A stretch of DNA of 64,000 bases from NCBI GenBank assembly GCA_963743425.1, contig CAVUPU010000003.1, positions 310,001-374,000 of the forward strand, given 5' to 3'. This document shows positions 27,976 to 36,374 of the stretch, one piece after another. Position numbers and translations under genes: made by a program. Within the stretch, counting starts at the first letter, position 1, and every line of letters starts with the position of its first letter. The DNA comes from JAJVID01 sp963743425. GTDB taxonomy: Bacteria > Acidobacteriota > Blastocatellia > RBC074. A model generated the notes under the pieces. It was not told the origin of the DNA. It made no database searches and saw only the letters and a program-made list of their open reading frames with translations.

Positions 27976-30900
27976 ATGACCGCACTGGTACGAGCGCTCT
28001 GTTCTCGCATTGTTCAGCTAAGAAATCGGAAGAGAGAATACGAAACGAACGAAAATAATGAGTCAGGACGCAAAACAGACGAAAAGCTCAGGCTTTTTCG
28101 TTTGTTTCGTATTTTCCCTTTGCCTTCTTGCTTTAAGCATTTAGCCGGAACTCGCTTCGCACACTCCACTTTACATCGCTTCACGTGCTTGACGATGATC
28201 GTGGTGATGTCAGTCCAGGGAGTTCTGTCTTCGCCTCAGGTCTCACGCGCGTCGGTCGAATTCGTCTCGGCGACGGCGATCAACTCCTGGCATGACGGAC
28301 GTTTCTGGTGGCATTCCAGTGGATGGGCGGCACGGGCGGAGCGGCTTCGCAATGAATACCTGCCCAAAATCGGCGCGACGGCTCAACGACGGGGTTGGGA
28401 TGGCAAAGGCGCGCCGACATATAGCCGCCCCGCTCCACAAGAGGTCGAGACGCAGCAGGACAGAGAGCAACGGATAGCGCGGATCAAAATCTTTCCCGGC
28501 GACGTCGAGATCAAGACGGGCGAACAGATCGTTTTCAACGCCGTCGCTTTCGATCAGGATGGCATTGCCGTCAATGGTCTCGACGTGAAGTGGAGCGCGC
28601 TCCACGAGGAGAAGAACCACCCGCTCACTATTTCACATGGAACATTCGTTTCGGGCGCTCCCGGCAAATTCATCGTCAAGGCCGAGATCGCGGGCCGCAG
28701 AGAGCAGGCCAGGGTCACGGTCTCGGGAGAATCGCGCAGGCCCAACCTCAGGAGCCGATCCGAGACTCCAAAATCATCGCGCGAATCGCGCCGCATCGGT
28801 TCATTGCGCGCGCCCACTTCAGGCGATCAAAAACGGATCGCCAGGAGAAGCAAGCAGGCAGGGAAGCCTGCGCTCCCAGGCTTGCGCGCGGCTTCGGCGC
28901 CGATGGCCGCGCTTCCCGCTTTGCAATCCCAGGGCGAAGACTCGACGGGATGGAATAGCTTAAACAACGACACCGCGGACGACGTCGGTAGCGAGCGCGG
29001 TAATGTGGCCGGACGCGCCATCGATGGCGGCGTCGGCTCCGCCAATTACCAATTCGCCGCGCCCGCCGCCATATTGGACGGGCGCGGCATCGATCTGAGC
29101 CTGCTTTTCAGTTACAACTCCCGCCTCTGGCACAAGGCCGGTTCGGAGATCACCTTCGACATCGACCGCGATTGGGTTCCGGGTTGGTCGCTCGGCTTCG
29201 GCAAGATCGTCATGGCCGGCGACACTTATATGCTCATTGACGGCGACGGCACGCGGCATCCTTATCAGGGGACGCTGCGGGGCAATTTTCCCGCGCCCGC
29301 GACTTCGCTCCAAACCTTCGAGGGGCGCACCACCGACGGCACGTTCATCGACTACTACGCCGAGGGCTACAAGCCTCAGTTCGACAACAGCGGCGGGCTC
29401 AACATGATCATGGCCTGGGCCGTAATGCCCAACGGGACGCGGATCGAATACGGCGCCCGGGCCAATTACGCCATGTACCCGACGCGGATCACCGACGCCC
29501 ACGGCAATTTCATCAACATCACCTATCGCAACAACCAGGGGCCGCAGATCCATACGATCGTCGACACGCTCGGTCGCTTCATTGAGTTTCATTACGACGG
29601 GTCCGGATTGTTGACGGGGATCACCGTTCCGGGATTGAACGGCGGCGCCCGCGTGGCCGTGCGATTGCAATATCAGTGGCTGACGCTGAGCAACGCGGGC
29701 GCCAATTTCGGATTCGCGGGCGGGCTGACGACGAAGGTGCGGCAGAACACGATCCCCGTGATCAGGGCGATCTACTATCCGGGGACGGGCACGGGGTACT
29801 GGTTCGGGGACGGCGATTCCTATTCGCCTTACGGGATGATCCGCAAGCTGAGCGAACGCCGCGGCATGACCTTCGACAACGCGCCGCTCGATCAGCAGGG
29901 CAATATCGGAGCGGGGGTGATGTCGCGGGAGATAGTCTACAACTACCCGCAGTTCGGTGGCTCCTTCAGCGACATGCCGACCTATACGCAGGTGACCGCG
30001 GATTGGGCGGGGCGCGTCACGGCCTCAGCGCCGGTGACCCAGTTTTCGGTGGTCGACAGTGGCGGGACGCGGACGACCACGATCACGCGTCCGGACGGGG
30101 CGCAACTGGAGCAGATAACCGACAACAACCAGAGTTCGGCGACCTACGGGATGTTGCTTGAAGACGCGTTTCATCAGAACAGCGTAGCGCTGAGCAGGTC
30201 GAAGGCGTTCTGGGAGATCGGGGCCTACAATTCGCCGCGCCCGTGGCGCACCGAAACGACCGACGAGCGCGGGCGGACGACGGCGACGACATTCAGCTAT
30301 GACCCGGCTTACGGCTCGCTTTACAACTCGGTGACGGATTTGCGCGTACACGGGTACAGCGGCGAACTGTTGCGCCGCGCGCGCACCGAGTATTTGAACA
30401 ACGGCAATTACAATGGCTTCCTGCAAAATTCCGGGACGCTGTGGTGGAAGCAGGGCGGGGGGCTTTCCGGCGGGCCGATCTGGTCGGGATCGCACATCTT
30501 CAATCCGGTCAGCGTGACCGAAATCTACGCGGGAGACGATGTGACGCGGTTGTCGCGCACCGAGTACCAATACGACGGCCCTGGTCTGATCAATAACCCC
30601 GGAATAGTACAACACAACCACTGGTACAATCCGCACACGCCGGATCAGGAAGTGTGCGAGCAGATACCCAATCCGAACGACGTCAATTGCACGGGATGTC
30701 CTCCTGATCCACAGGTATGTCCGATCGGAGATGGAGTTTGTGAGTACTTCACCGTCTGCAATTACTATCCGCAATACGATTCGAGAACCTGGTATCGCGG
30801 CAACGTCACGCAGATCAAGAGCTTTGCCGATGCGGTGAATCTGGTTCAAGAGACGGCAGTCGTCGATACTCGGACTTACGACGTCGCCGGCAACCTGCGC

Positions 30901-32706
30901 GTGCAAAGCTCCTCCTGTTGCCAGCAGACGACCATCACCTGTACGACCAACACCCAATACGCCTGGCCCGAATCGCAGACCAGCGGCTCGCCGTCCGATC
31001 CGGCCAAGCAGAACACCGCCAGCGCGACTTATGACTACAACACCGGCCTGGTCATGACTTCGACCGACGCCAACGGCCGGGTCTCAGATACCGAATATGA
31101 TCCCAACACGCTGCGCCCGGTCCGCGAAAATTTGCCGACCGGAGGCTATCAATTTCACATCTACGACGACCTGAACCTGTGGGTCATCGATTTCGTCTAC
31201 GAGGCCGGGAAGAGCGGCGGCAATTTCGCCTCGCGCAGCGATACACGTCTCGACGGCCTGGGAAGAGTTGATAGGGAAGTCGCATATGGCAAAGATAACG
31301 TGTCGGATGTGGTTAACACGAAGTTCGACAACCTGGGCAGAGTCTGGCAGCAAACCCGTCCTTATCGCTTCGGCGTGGAGACTCCGCAATGGAGCACGGT
31401 GACTTATGACTCGCTCAGCCGTCCGATCCAAACCATCAGCCCCGACGGGAGCGTCGTAACCAGGGCCTACAACCAGAGTCCCGACCCGCCAGGCTCTTCG
31501 GGCCAGCCCGGACCGACGGTCAAGGTGACCGATCCGTGGGGACGCGAGCGGTGGGCGCGCTCCGACGCGCTCGGACGCCTGGTCGAGGTGGCCGAACCCG
31601 ATCCCGGCGGCAGCGGCGCGCTTTCGGTCGGAGCGATGTATACCACCTATAGCTATGACGCGCTCGGTCGCCTGCTCCAGGTCAACCAGGGAGCGCAGAC
31701 CAGGAGCTTCCGATACGATTCCCTCGGGCGCTTGACGCATCAGAAGCTGGCCGAGCGCGCCGCGACTCTCGATGACAACGGGAACTACGTGGGCGGCGGG
31801 ACATGGAGCGATTTCTTCCAATACGACACGAAGTCGAATCTGACGATGCGCGTGGACGCACGCGGAGTGAGGACGCATTTCTTTTATAACAATGACCCTC
31901 TGAACAGGGTGCAGTCGGTTCAATACAATAAGGACACTGTACCGTCTTTATTCTGGCCGTCGACATCCCAGGCTCCTTCGGGGCTGTCTTACCCTAATAT
32001 CAACGTGGTCTATAGTTATATCACCTCGGGCGACAAGCGCAGGGTGCGAACCGTCGGTCTTGATGGGGGGATGGGTAATCAGACAATAGATTACGATGTC
32101 GAGGGGAGAGTCTCCCAGGTCTATCAAACCTTCGGAGGGCGGGAGAGCTATCCTCTGGAGACCAACTATCTGTGGGACACGCTTGACCGGATAAAGGAAG
32201 TCCTCTATCCGAAGCAATACGGGGCGGGAGACGCGCGCAAGGTGGTCGCGCGACAATTACGACATAGCCAGCCGGATCGACAGCCTGCAATTCGGCGGCG
32301 TGACGATGGCCTCCAATCCGGTCTACAACGCGTCGAGCCAGACGACGTCGCTGGCGGTCGGAAGCCAGATAACCGAGAACTACAACTTCGATCCCAAGAC
32401 TGGACTGCTCCTGTCGCAGCAGGTGAACAAGGGGGCGGAGCAATTGGTCAATCTGCAATACAACTACACGCTCAACAACGACCTGAACAACAACGGGCCG
32501 AAGACCGGGCGGCTTACATCGGTGACCGATCTGAAGAACACCGCGCGCAACCGGGCCTACGAATACGACAAACTGGGGCGCTTGAGCAAGGTCAAGGGCG
32601 GAGTCAATGCGTTCAACGATCCCACGTGGTATCAGAATTACACCTACGACCGGTACGGCAACCGGAGCATGATCGATCACACGGGCGATATGGTCTGGGT
32701 GGATGA
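27976..32706 (+). CDS. RHS-repeat polymorphic toxin, N-terminal part (frameshifted near 32251)
   Basis: The ATG at 27976 has GGAGGAA six bases upstream. A late signal-like hydrophobic segment (FTCLTMIVVMSVQGVLSS, about residues 68-85) is followed by a bacterial Ig-like domain (IKIFPGDVEIKTGEQIVFNA) and many RHS/YD repeats (for example YSYDALGRLLQVNQG and FRYDSLGRLTHQKLAE). The repeat frame ends at about 32250 (DARKVVAR); beyond it the reading is arginine-rich and meaningless up to the stop at 32706. One extra or two missing bases at 32251 would join it to the next entry, making a protein of about 2,410 residues that encloses a C-terminal toxin. Confidence 0.85.
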   Translation: MTALVRALCSRIVQLRNRKREYETNENNESGRKTDEKLRLFRLFRIFPLPSCFKHLAGTRFAHSTLHRFTCLTMIVVMSVQGVLSSPQVSRASVEFVSATAINSWHDGRFWWHSSGWAARAERLRNEYLPKIGATAQRRGWDGKGAPTYSRPAPQEVETQQDREQRIARIKIFPGDVEIKTGEQIVFNAVAFDQDGIAVNGLDVKWSALHEEKNHPLTISHGTFVSGAPGKFIVKAEIAGRREQARVTVSGESRRPNLRSRSETPKSSRESRRIGSLRAPTSGDQKRIARRSKQAGKPALPGLRAASAPMAALPALQSQGEDSTGWNSLNNDTADDVGSERGNVAGRAIDGGVGSANYQFAAPAAILDGRGIDLSLLFSYNSRLWHKAGSEITFDIDRDWVPGWSLGFGKIVMAGDTYMLIDGDGTRHPYQGTLRGNFPAPATSLQTFEGRTTDGTFIDYYAEGYKPQFDNSGGLNMIMAWAVMPNGTRIEYGARANYAMYPTRITDAHGNFINITYRNNQGPQIHTIVDTLGRFIEFHYDGSGLLTGITVPGLNGGARVAVRLQYQWLTLSNAGANFGFAGGLTTKVRQNTIPVIRAIYYPGTGTGYWFGDGDSYSPYGMIRKLSERRGMTFDNAPLDQQGNIGAGVMSREIVYNYPQFGGSFSDMPTYTQVTADWAGRVTASAPVTQFSVVDSGGTRTTTITRPDGAQLEQITDNNQSSATYGMLLEDAFHQNSVALSRSKAFWEIGAYNSPRPWRTETTDERGRTTATTFSYDPAYGSLYNSVTDLRVHGYSGELLRRARTEYLNNGNYNGFLQNSGTLWWKQGGGLSGGPIWSGSHIFNPVSVTEIYAGDDVTRLSRTEYQYDGPGLINNPGIVQHNHWYNPHTPDQEVCEQIPNPNDVNCTGCPPDPQVCPIGDGVCEYFTVCNYYPQYDSRTWYRGNVTQIKSFADAVNLVQETAVVDTRTYDVAGNLRVQSSSCCQQTTITCTTNTQYAWPESQTSGSPSDPAKQNTASATYDYNTGLVMTSTDANGRVSDTEYDPNTLRPVRENLPTGGYQFHIYDDLNLWVIDFVYEAGKSGGNFASRSDTRLDGLGRVDREVAYGKDNVSDVVNTKFDNLGRVWQQTRPYRFGVETPQWSTVTYDSLSRPIQTISPDGSVVTRAYNQSPDPPGSSGQPGPTVKVTDPWGRERWARSDALGRLVEVAEPDPGGSGALSVGAMYTTYSYDALGRLLQVNQGAQTRSFRYDSLGRLTHQKLAERAATLDDNGNYVGGGTWSDFFQYDTKSNLTMRVDARGVRTHFFYNNDPLNRVQSVQYNKDTVPSLFWPSTSQAPSGLSYPNINVVYSYITSGDKRRVRTVGLDGGMGNQTIDYDVEGRVSQVYQTFGGRESYPLETNYLWDTLDRIKEVLYPKQYGAGDARKVVARQLRHSQPDRQPAIRRRDDGLQSGLQRVEPDDVAGGRKPDNRELQLRSQDWTAPVAAGEQGGGAIGQSAIQLHAQQRPEQQRAEDRAAYIGDRSEEHRAQPGLRIRQTGALEQGQGRSQCVQRSHVVSELHLRPVRQPEHDRSHGRYGLGG

Positions 32707-35209
32707 CGCGTTGCCTGCAGATGCGTCTGTGGGATCGGACGGGGGAGACAGTTGGAATTGGCTGGGCCACAGCCCGACTCCGTATTCGGGGGCGGTTTCG
32801 CATCAATCGATTATTGCGGCTGAGACCCATCAACACTATTTCATGGGGGCGACACAGACACTACAGGTCAACGCCGGGGATCGGCTCTACGCCTACATCT
32901 ATCTGGACCCTGCCAACAAGCCCACGGAGGTCATGCTGCAATGGAATGAGAATGGGAACTGGGAGCACCGGGCCTACTGGGGCGCCAACGACATTCCGTG
33001 GGGAACGGATGGGACGGATAGCCGGCGGCACATGGGGCCGCTGCCTGCGGCCGGGGGATGGGTGCGATTGGAAGTTCAGGCAAGCGCGGTGGGGCTTGAG
33101 GGCAAGACGCTCAACGGGATGGCCTTCACGCTCCATAGTGGAAAAGCGACCTGGGATCAGGCGGGCAAAGCGAACGGGGCCGTAGATACGGTCTGGATGG
33201 ATGACGCGCTGCCTGCGGGGGCGGTCGGGTACAACGGTGGAGAGGATTGGAATTGGGTAGGACCCAGTCCGAATCCGCAATCCGGAGTGGTTTCGCATCA
33301 ATCCAACGTCGCAGCGGGCATCCATCAGCACTATTTCTCGGGGGCGACACAGACACTGCAGGTCAACGCCGGGGATAAGCTCTACGCCTATGTCTACCTG
33401 GATCCGGCCAACACGCCCTCAGAGGTCATGCTGCAATGGAATAGTAATGAAAGTGGTTGGAGTCACCGGGCCTATTGGGGGGCCAATAACATTCCGTGGG
33501 GAACGGATGGGACTGAGAGCCGGCGATACATGGGGCCGCTGCCTGCGGCGGGAGGATGGGTGAAGCTGGAAGTGCCCGCGAACCTGGTCGGGCTTGAAGG
33601 CAAGACGCTCAACGGGATGGCCTTCACGCTCTGCGGAGGGAGGGCCAACTGGGACAAGGCCGGCAAGACGAGAGGGATCGCGTCATCGGTTCCGCTCGAT
33701 GGATTGGCCAATATCGGATACAACCCGAGCGACAACCGGATTAGTACGGCCGGGTTCGCCTATGACGCGGCAGGGAATCAGACCCGCGCGGTGGTAGATG
33801 CGAGCGGTATGCAGCAGGGGGCTCAGTACGACTGCGCGGGGAGACTGGCGCGAGTGCTCGACGGCAGCGGTAATCAACTGGCGAGGTATGTCTACGGAGA
33901 AGGCAACCAGCGGATAATGAGCATCGAAGGCGGAGTGACGAAGTTTTTCGCCTGGGCCGGGGGGCAGATCATCGCTGAGTACGAAGCGTCGGGGGCGAAC
34001 GCCCTGGTCTGGAAGACGAGTTACGTCTATCTTGGAGGGCGGCTGCTGGCGACGACCAGCGGGGCCGGCGGGACAGAGACACGGTTCCACCATCCTGACG
34101 GGTTGGGTACGCGTCTGGTGACGGACACCGGAGGGACTGTCGTGACTGAGCAGTTTACACTGCCGTTCGGGAATATGCAGCCGTTCACGTCGGTCCCCGG
34201 CGGGGAGAATCCCTACCAACATCCGACATTAAGCAATCCGTCGAAGAAGCGGTTCACGAGCTACGACCGGAGCGACGCGACCGGGCTGGACTACGCGGTG
34301 AACCGGTTCTATAGTCCACAGCAGGGGCGGTTCACACAGGTCGACCCGATTGAGATGATCGCGGCGGATTTGGACGATCCGCAGACGCTGAATCTTTACA
34401 GCTATTGCGGGAACGATCCGATCAACCACGTTGATCCAGACGGATTGTTCTTTGGGAAGATATGGCGCGCGATCAAGGGGTTCTTCAGTAGCACAATCGG
34501 CAAGATCGTAGTTGTCGTCGCATTAATAGCCCTCACCGCTGGTCTACTGGGTCCTTTAGCAATTCAACCTGTTGTCGGCACTATGCATATCGGCGGCGGC
34601 GTTATGGCCTCGTTGACTGGCGCTACTCAATTAACGGCGCTGGGATGGGCTACAGCAGGATTGGCGATGGTTTCTGGAGCAAGTCTGCCCAGTTGGGTTG
34701 GTAGATATGGAGGCCCCCTGACGCCGCCATTAAACCCAGGGGCTGTTGAACAATACGTCGTTCCGCAACGAGGGAGACGCGGAGGGGACAGAAGACAGAA
34801 TCCTCCTAGATTGCAGCCGTGGAGGAACCTGCCAAGAAGGGGAGGTAGAGAGGCGAGACGCGAAGGAACGCTCTCGACAACTGCTCCATCTTTTCCCAAT
34901 TTGAAGGATCATGCGTCACGACACGGGGGCGGTATGTCACGGGAGGAATACTACAGGGCCGCTAGAGAACATGTTGAATCTTCTATGCGAAACCCGGGGA
35001 AGACCGAAGCGTTTCGTGTCTATCATGAGGGCCAGTGGAAGTTGTATTATGTAACAAGAGTTGGCCCAGATAACTTTATTTTCACATCCACAACCGCCAA
35101 CCGTAGGGTTATCCTTACGCACATGAGAGATCGGCTCGCTGGGGGGAGTGATATCATCAATACAAGATACCTCCGCAACAAAGGCGTAACGTTACCTACA
35201 GGATTTTAG
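32300..35209 (+). CDS. RHS-repeat polymorphic toxin, C-terminal part with core domain and variable toxin tip
   Basis: In the frame +1 to the upstream part the repeats resume at RDNYDIASRIDSLQFGGV (about 32249). The ATG at 32300 is internal to the real gene. Contents: more YD repeats, two copies of a 166-residue lectin-like domain (32693-33668), the RHS-associated core (FHHPDGLGTRLVTDTGG, then GLDYAVNRFYSPQQGRFTQV and LYSYCGNDPINHVDPDGL), a membrane stretch (VVVVALIALTAGLLGPL) and a C-terminal tip. The tip has LKDHASRHGGGMSREEYYRA and VILTHMRDR, resembling RNase tips of the BECR type; that assignment is from pattern memory only. Confidence 0.85.
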   Translation: MTMASNPVYNASSQTTSLAVGSQITENYNFDPKTGLLLSQQVNKGAEQLVNLQYNYTLNNDLNNNGPKTGRLTSVTDLKNTARNRAYEYDKLGRLSKVKGGVNAFNDPTWYQNYTYDRYGNRSMIDHTGDMVWVDDALPADASVGSDGGDSWNWLGHSPTPYSGAVSHQSIIAAETHQHYFMGATQTLQVNAGDRLYAYIYLDPANKPTEVMLQWNENGNWEHRAYWGANDIPWGTDGTDSRRHMGPLPAAGGWVRLEVQASAVGLEGKTLNGMAFTLHSGKATWDQAGKANGAVDTVWMDDALPAGAVGYNGGEDWNWVGPSPNPQSGVVSHQSNVAAGIHQHYFSGATQTLQVNAGDKLYAYVYLDPANTPSEVMLQWNSNESGWSHRAYWGANNIPWGTDGTESRRYMGPLPAAGGWVKLEVPANLVGLEGKTLNGMAFTLCGGRANWDKAGKTRGIASSVPLDGLANIGYNPSDNRISTAGFAYDAAGNQTRAVVDASGMQQGAQYDCAGRLARVLDGSGNQLARYVYGEGNQRIMSIEGGVTKFFAWAGGQIIAEYEASGANALVWKTSYVYLGGRLLATTSGAGGTETRFHHPDGLGTRLVTDTGGTVVTEQFTLPFGNMQPFTSVPGGENPYQHPTLSNPSKKRFTSYDRSDATGLDYAVNRFYSPQQGRFTQVDPIEMIAADLDDPQTLNLYSYCGNDPINHVDPDGLFFGKIWRAIKGFFSSTIGKIVVVVALIALTAGLLGPLAIQPVVGTMHIGGGVMASLTGATQLTALGWATAGLAMVSGASLPSWVGRYGGPLTPPLNPGAVEQYVVPQRGRRGGDRRQNPPRLQPWRNLPRRGGREARREGTLSTTAPSFPNLKDHASRHGGGMSREEYYRAAREHVESSMRNPGKTEAFRVYHEGQWKLYYVTRVGPDNFIFTSTTANRRVILTHMRDRLAGGSDIINTRYLRNKGVTLPTGF
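32693..33668 (+). repeat. Tandem duplication (498-bp period) inside the RHS gene
   Basis: Two copies begin VWVDDALPA (32693) and VWMDDALPA (33191). Both contain HQHYF.GATQTLQVNAGD, MLQWN, HRAYWGAN and GPLPAAGGWV, and both end GKTLNGMAFTL. Long DNA blocks are identical, so the duplication is recent. The unit looks like a carbohydrate-binding beta-sandwich placed between YD repeats. Confidence 0.85.
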
Positions 35210-35213
35210 GTAT

Positions 35214-35720
35214 ATGAGTCATGGCCTGGAAAAAGAGCTCAGTGAATGTTTCAACGAGTATATTCGCCTGACTAAAGTAGGAATGCACTTCCACGCAATG
35301 ATGAATCTAGTCCAGATACACCATTGCTTGCCAATAATGGATGTCGAGTCCGGGTCTAAATGGAGCGAAAAGCTAAAACAGGCGCGACCAGACGAAGAGG
35401 CGTTAAAGGCGGCAGAGCTTGCCATTGATCGTGAGGTTAAGTACATTGAAAGAGTGCTGTCAATTGGCACAATCTGGAATGATGACGAAATTCTCCTTGT
35501 ATTGCAGCAAAGGATCTTCATCGATATGTTTCTGGACTATTATCGTGATTTTATTGGCAAGGACATACCGATTTCTGTAAGCAAAGCGGATGAACTAATC
35601 GTGTCTGTGGCGCGAACCAGAGAAAATAGGCGGTCATACGGAATCGCAATCCGTTTGATGAAGAAAAACTGGAGTTTTGTTAGAAGCAAATGGCTTGACG
35701 ACAAGTTTTACTGGGGATGA
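35214..35720 (+). CDS. Candidate immunity protein for the RHS toxin tip
   Basis: A 168-residue cytoplasmic, mostly helical acidic/basic protein with no signal peptide; I do not recognise the family. It begins 4 bp after the RHS stop codon, and both it and the toxin tip are more AT-rich than their neighbours, as usual for exchangeable toxin/immunity cassettes. The immunity role is inferred from position only. Visible features are YIERVLSIGTIWNDDEILLV and a C-terminal basic helix (RLMKKNWSFVRSKWLDD). Confidence 0.6.
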   Translation: MSHGLEKELSECFNEYIRLTKVGMHFHAMMNLVQIHHCLPIMDVESGSKWSEKLKQARPDEEALKAAELAIDREVKYIERVLSIGTIWNDDEILLVLQQRIFIDMFLDYYRDFIGKDIPISVSKADELIVSVARTRENRRSYGIAIRLMKKNWSFVRSKWLDDKFYWG

Positions 35721-35765
35721 AATGATGTTGTCAACGCGCCACGCTTGCGGCAATTCACCGAGTCG

Positions 35766-35938
35766 TCAGGCCACGGCGTATTCAGTGTATTGCCGGACTT
35801 GCGGCAGTTGGAAGCCAAGCGCGATATCGCCTATAGGGATGCCAGCCTCCTCTAAACGTTCGGCGATTCGCATGTCGGTGTTGTCAGCCTGAAGTCAGAC
35901 TTTCCCATCGATGATCTCCAGGCTGATTGCCGGCCCGT
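35766..35938 (-). pseudogene. XisI (excision-controlling factor) C-terminal remnant
   Basis: Read on the minus strand this gives GPAISLEIIDGKV, then a stop codon, then LQADNTDMRIAERLEEAGIP and IGDIALGFQLPQVRQYTEYA before the natural stop. This is the typical C-terminus of XisI proteins (IIDGKIWIQ..., EAGIPKEDIVLGF, YT.FA). The in-frame stop replaces the usual Trp codon and the N-terminal half is missing, so the gene is dead. Confidence 0.7.
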
Positions 35939-35974
35939 GACTGCGCCGCGACCCGTCCCACCTTCCCGCAGAAT

Positions 35975-36040
35975 GTCGAGGATCGAAGATCGCGTTATTG
36001 CGCGTAGGGCAATCTTCGATCCTCTTTCTTCAATCCTCCA
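35975..36040. repeat. Inverted repeat of the GAGGATCGA family
   Basis: Left arm GTCGAGGATCGAAGATCGCG, right arm GCAATCTTCGATCCTCTTTC with CTTCAATCCTCC after it. Same family as 6508-6584. Confidence 0.7.
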
Positions 36041-36164
36041 TCTGTCAGTTCACGTCTTTACAGAACCCGGCGGATTGTGGATAATGCGCCCGCGGTTCTG
36101 AATTATGCCTGTAATAACAATCGGCGTTGAAGCAGACTCAAGCTTCAGTCAGTCCCGCATTGAC

Positions 36165-36335
36165 AACCCGGTACGCCGCAGGTGCTCGGGAAGCGCGGTG
36201 CGAATCCGCCGCTGCCCTCGCAACTGTAATCGGCAACGAAAGCCACACGAAACCACTGTTCGTATCAAACGGGAAGGCGTGGCGAGTAGGAAATCAGTGA
36301 GGCCGTAAGTCAGGAGACCGGCCTGCGAGCGTGTC
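36165..36335 (+). promoter_or_regulatory. Cobalamin riboswitch
   Basis: Conserved core segments are in the right order: GGTGCTCGGGAAGCGCGGTG and CGAATCCGCCGCTGCCC, CGCAACTGTAATCGG, GCCACAC..CCACTG in form, and the B12 box TAAGTCAGGAGACCGGCC (36306-36323). It ends 40-50 bp before the TonB receptor start. In this class, bound cobalamin represses the downstream uptake and salvage genes; here it should control the receptor and probably cobU, cobT and cobS. Confidence 0.92.
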
Positions 36336-36374
36336 CGTTTTAGTCCCGCGAAGGGCGGGAGAAAGGACCGTTTC

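Noticed and set aside
32251..32706. C-terminal 150 residues of the first RHS frame as a toxin tip
   Set aside because: The sequence is an out-of-frame reading of YD repeats; the repeats continue in the neighbouring frame.
31084..32836. Long minus-strand frames within the RHS gene
   Set aside because: They mirror YD repeat codons and have no motif; the plus-strand RHS reading is clear.
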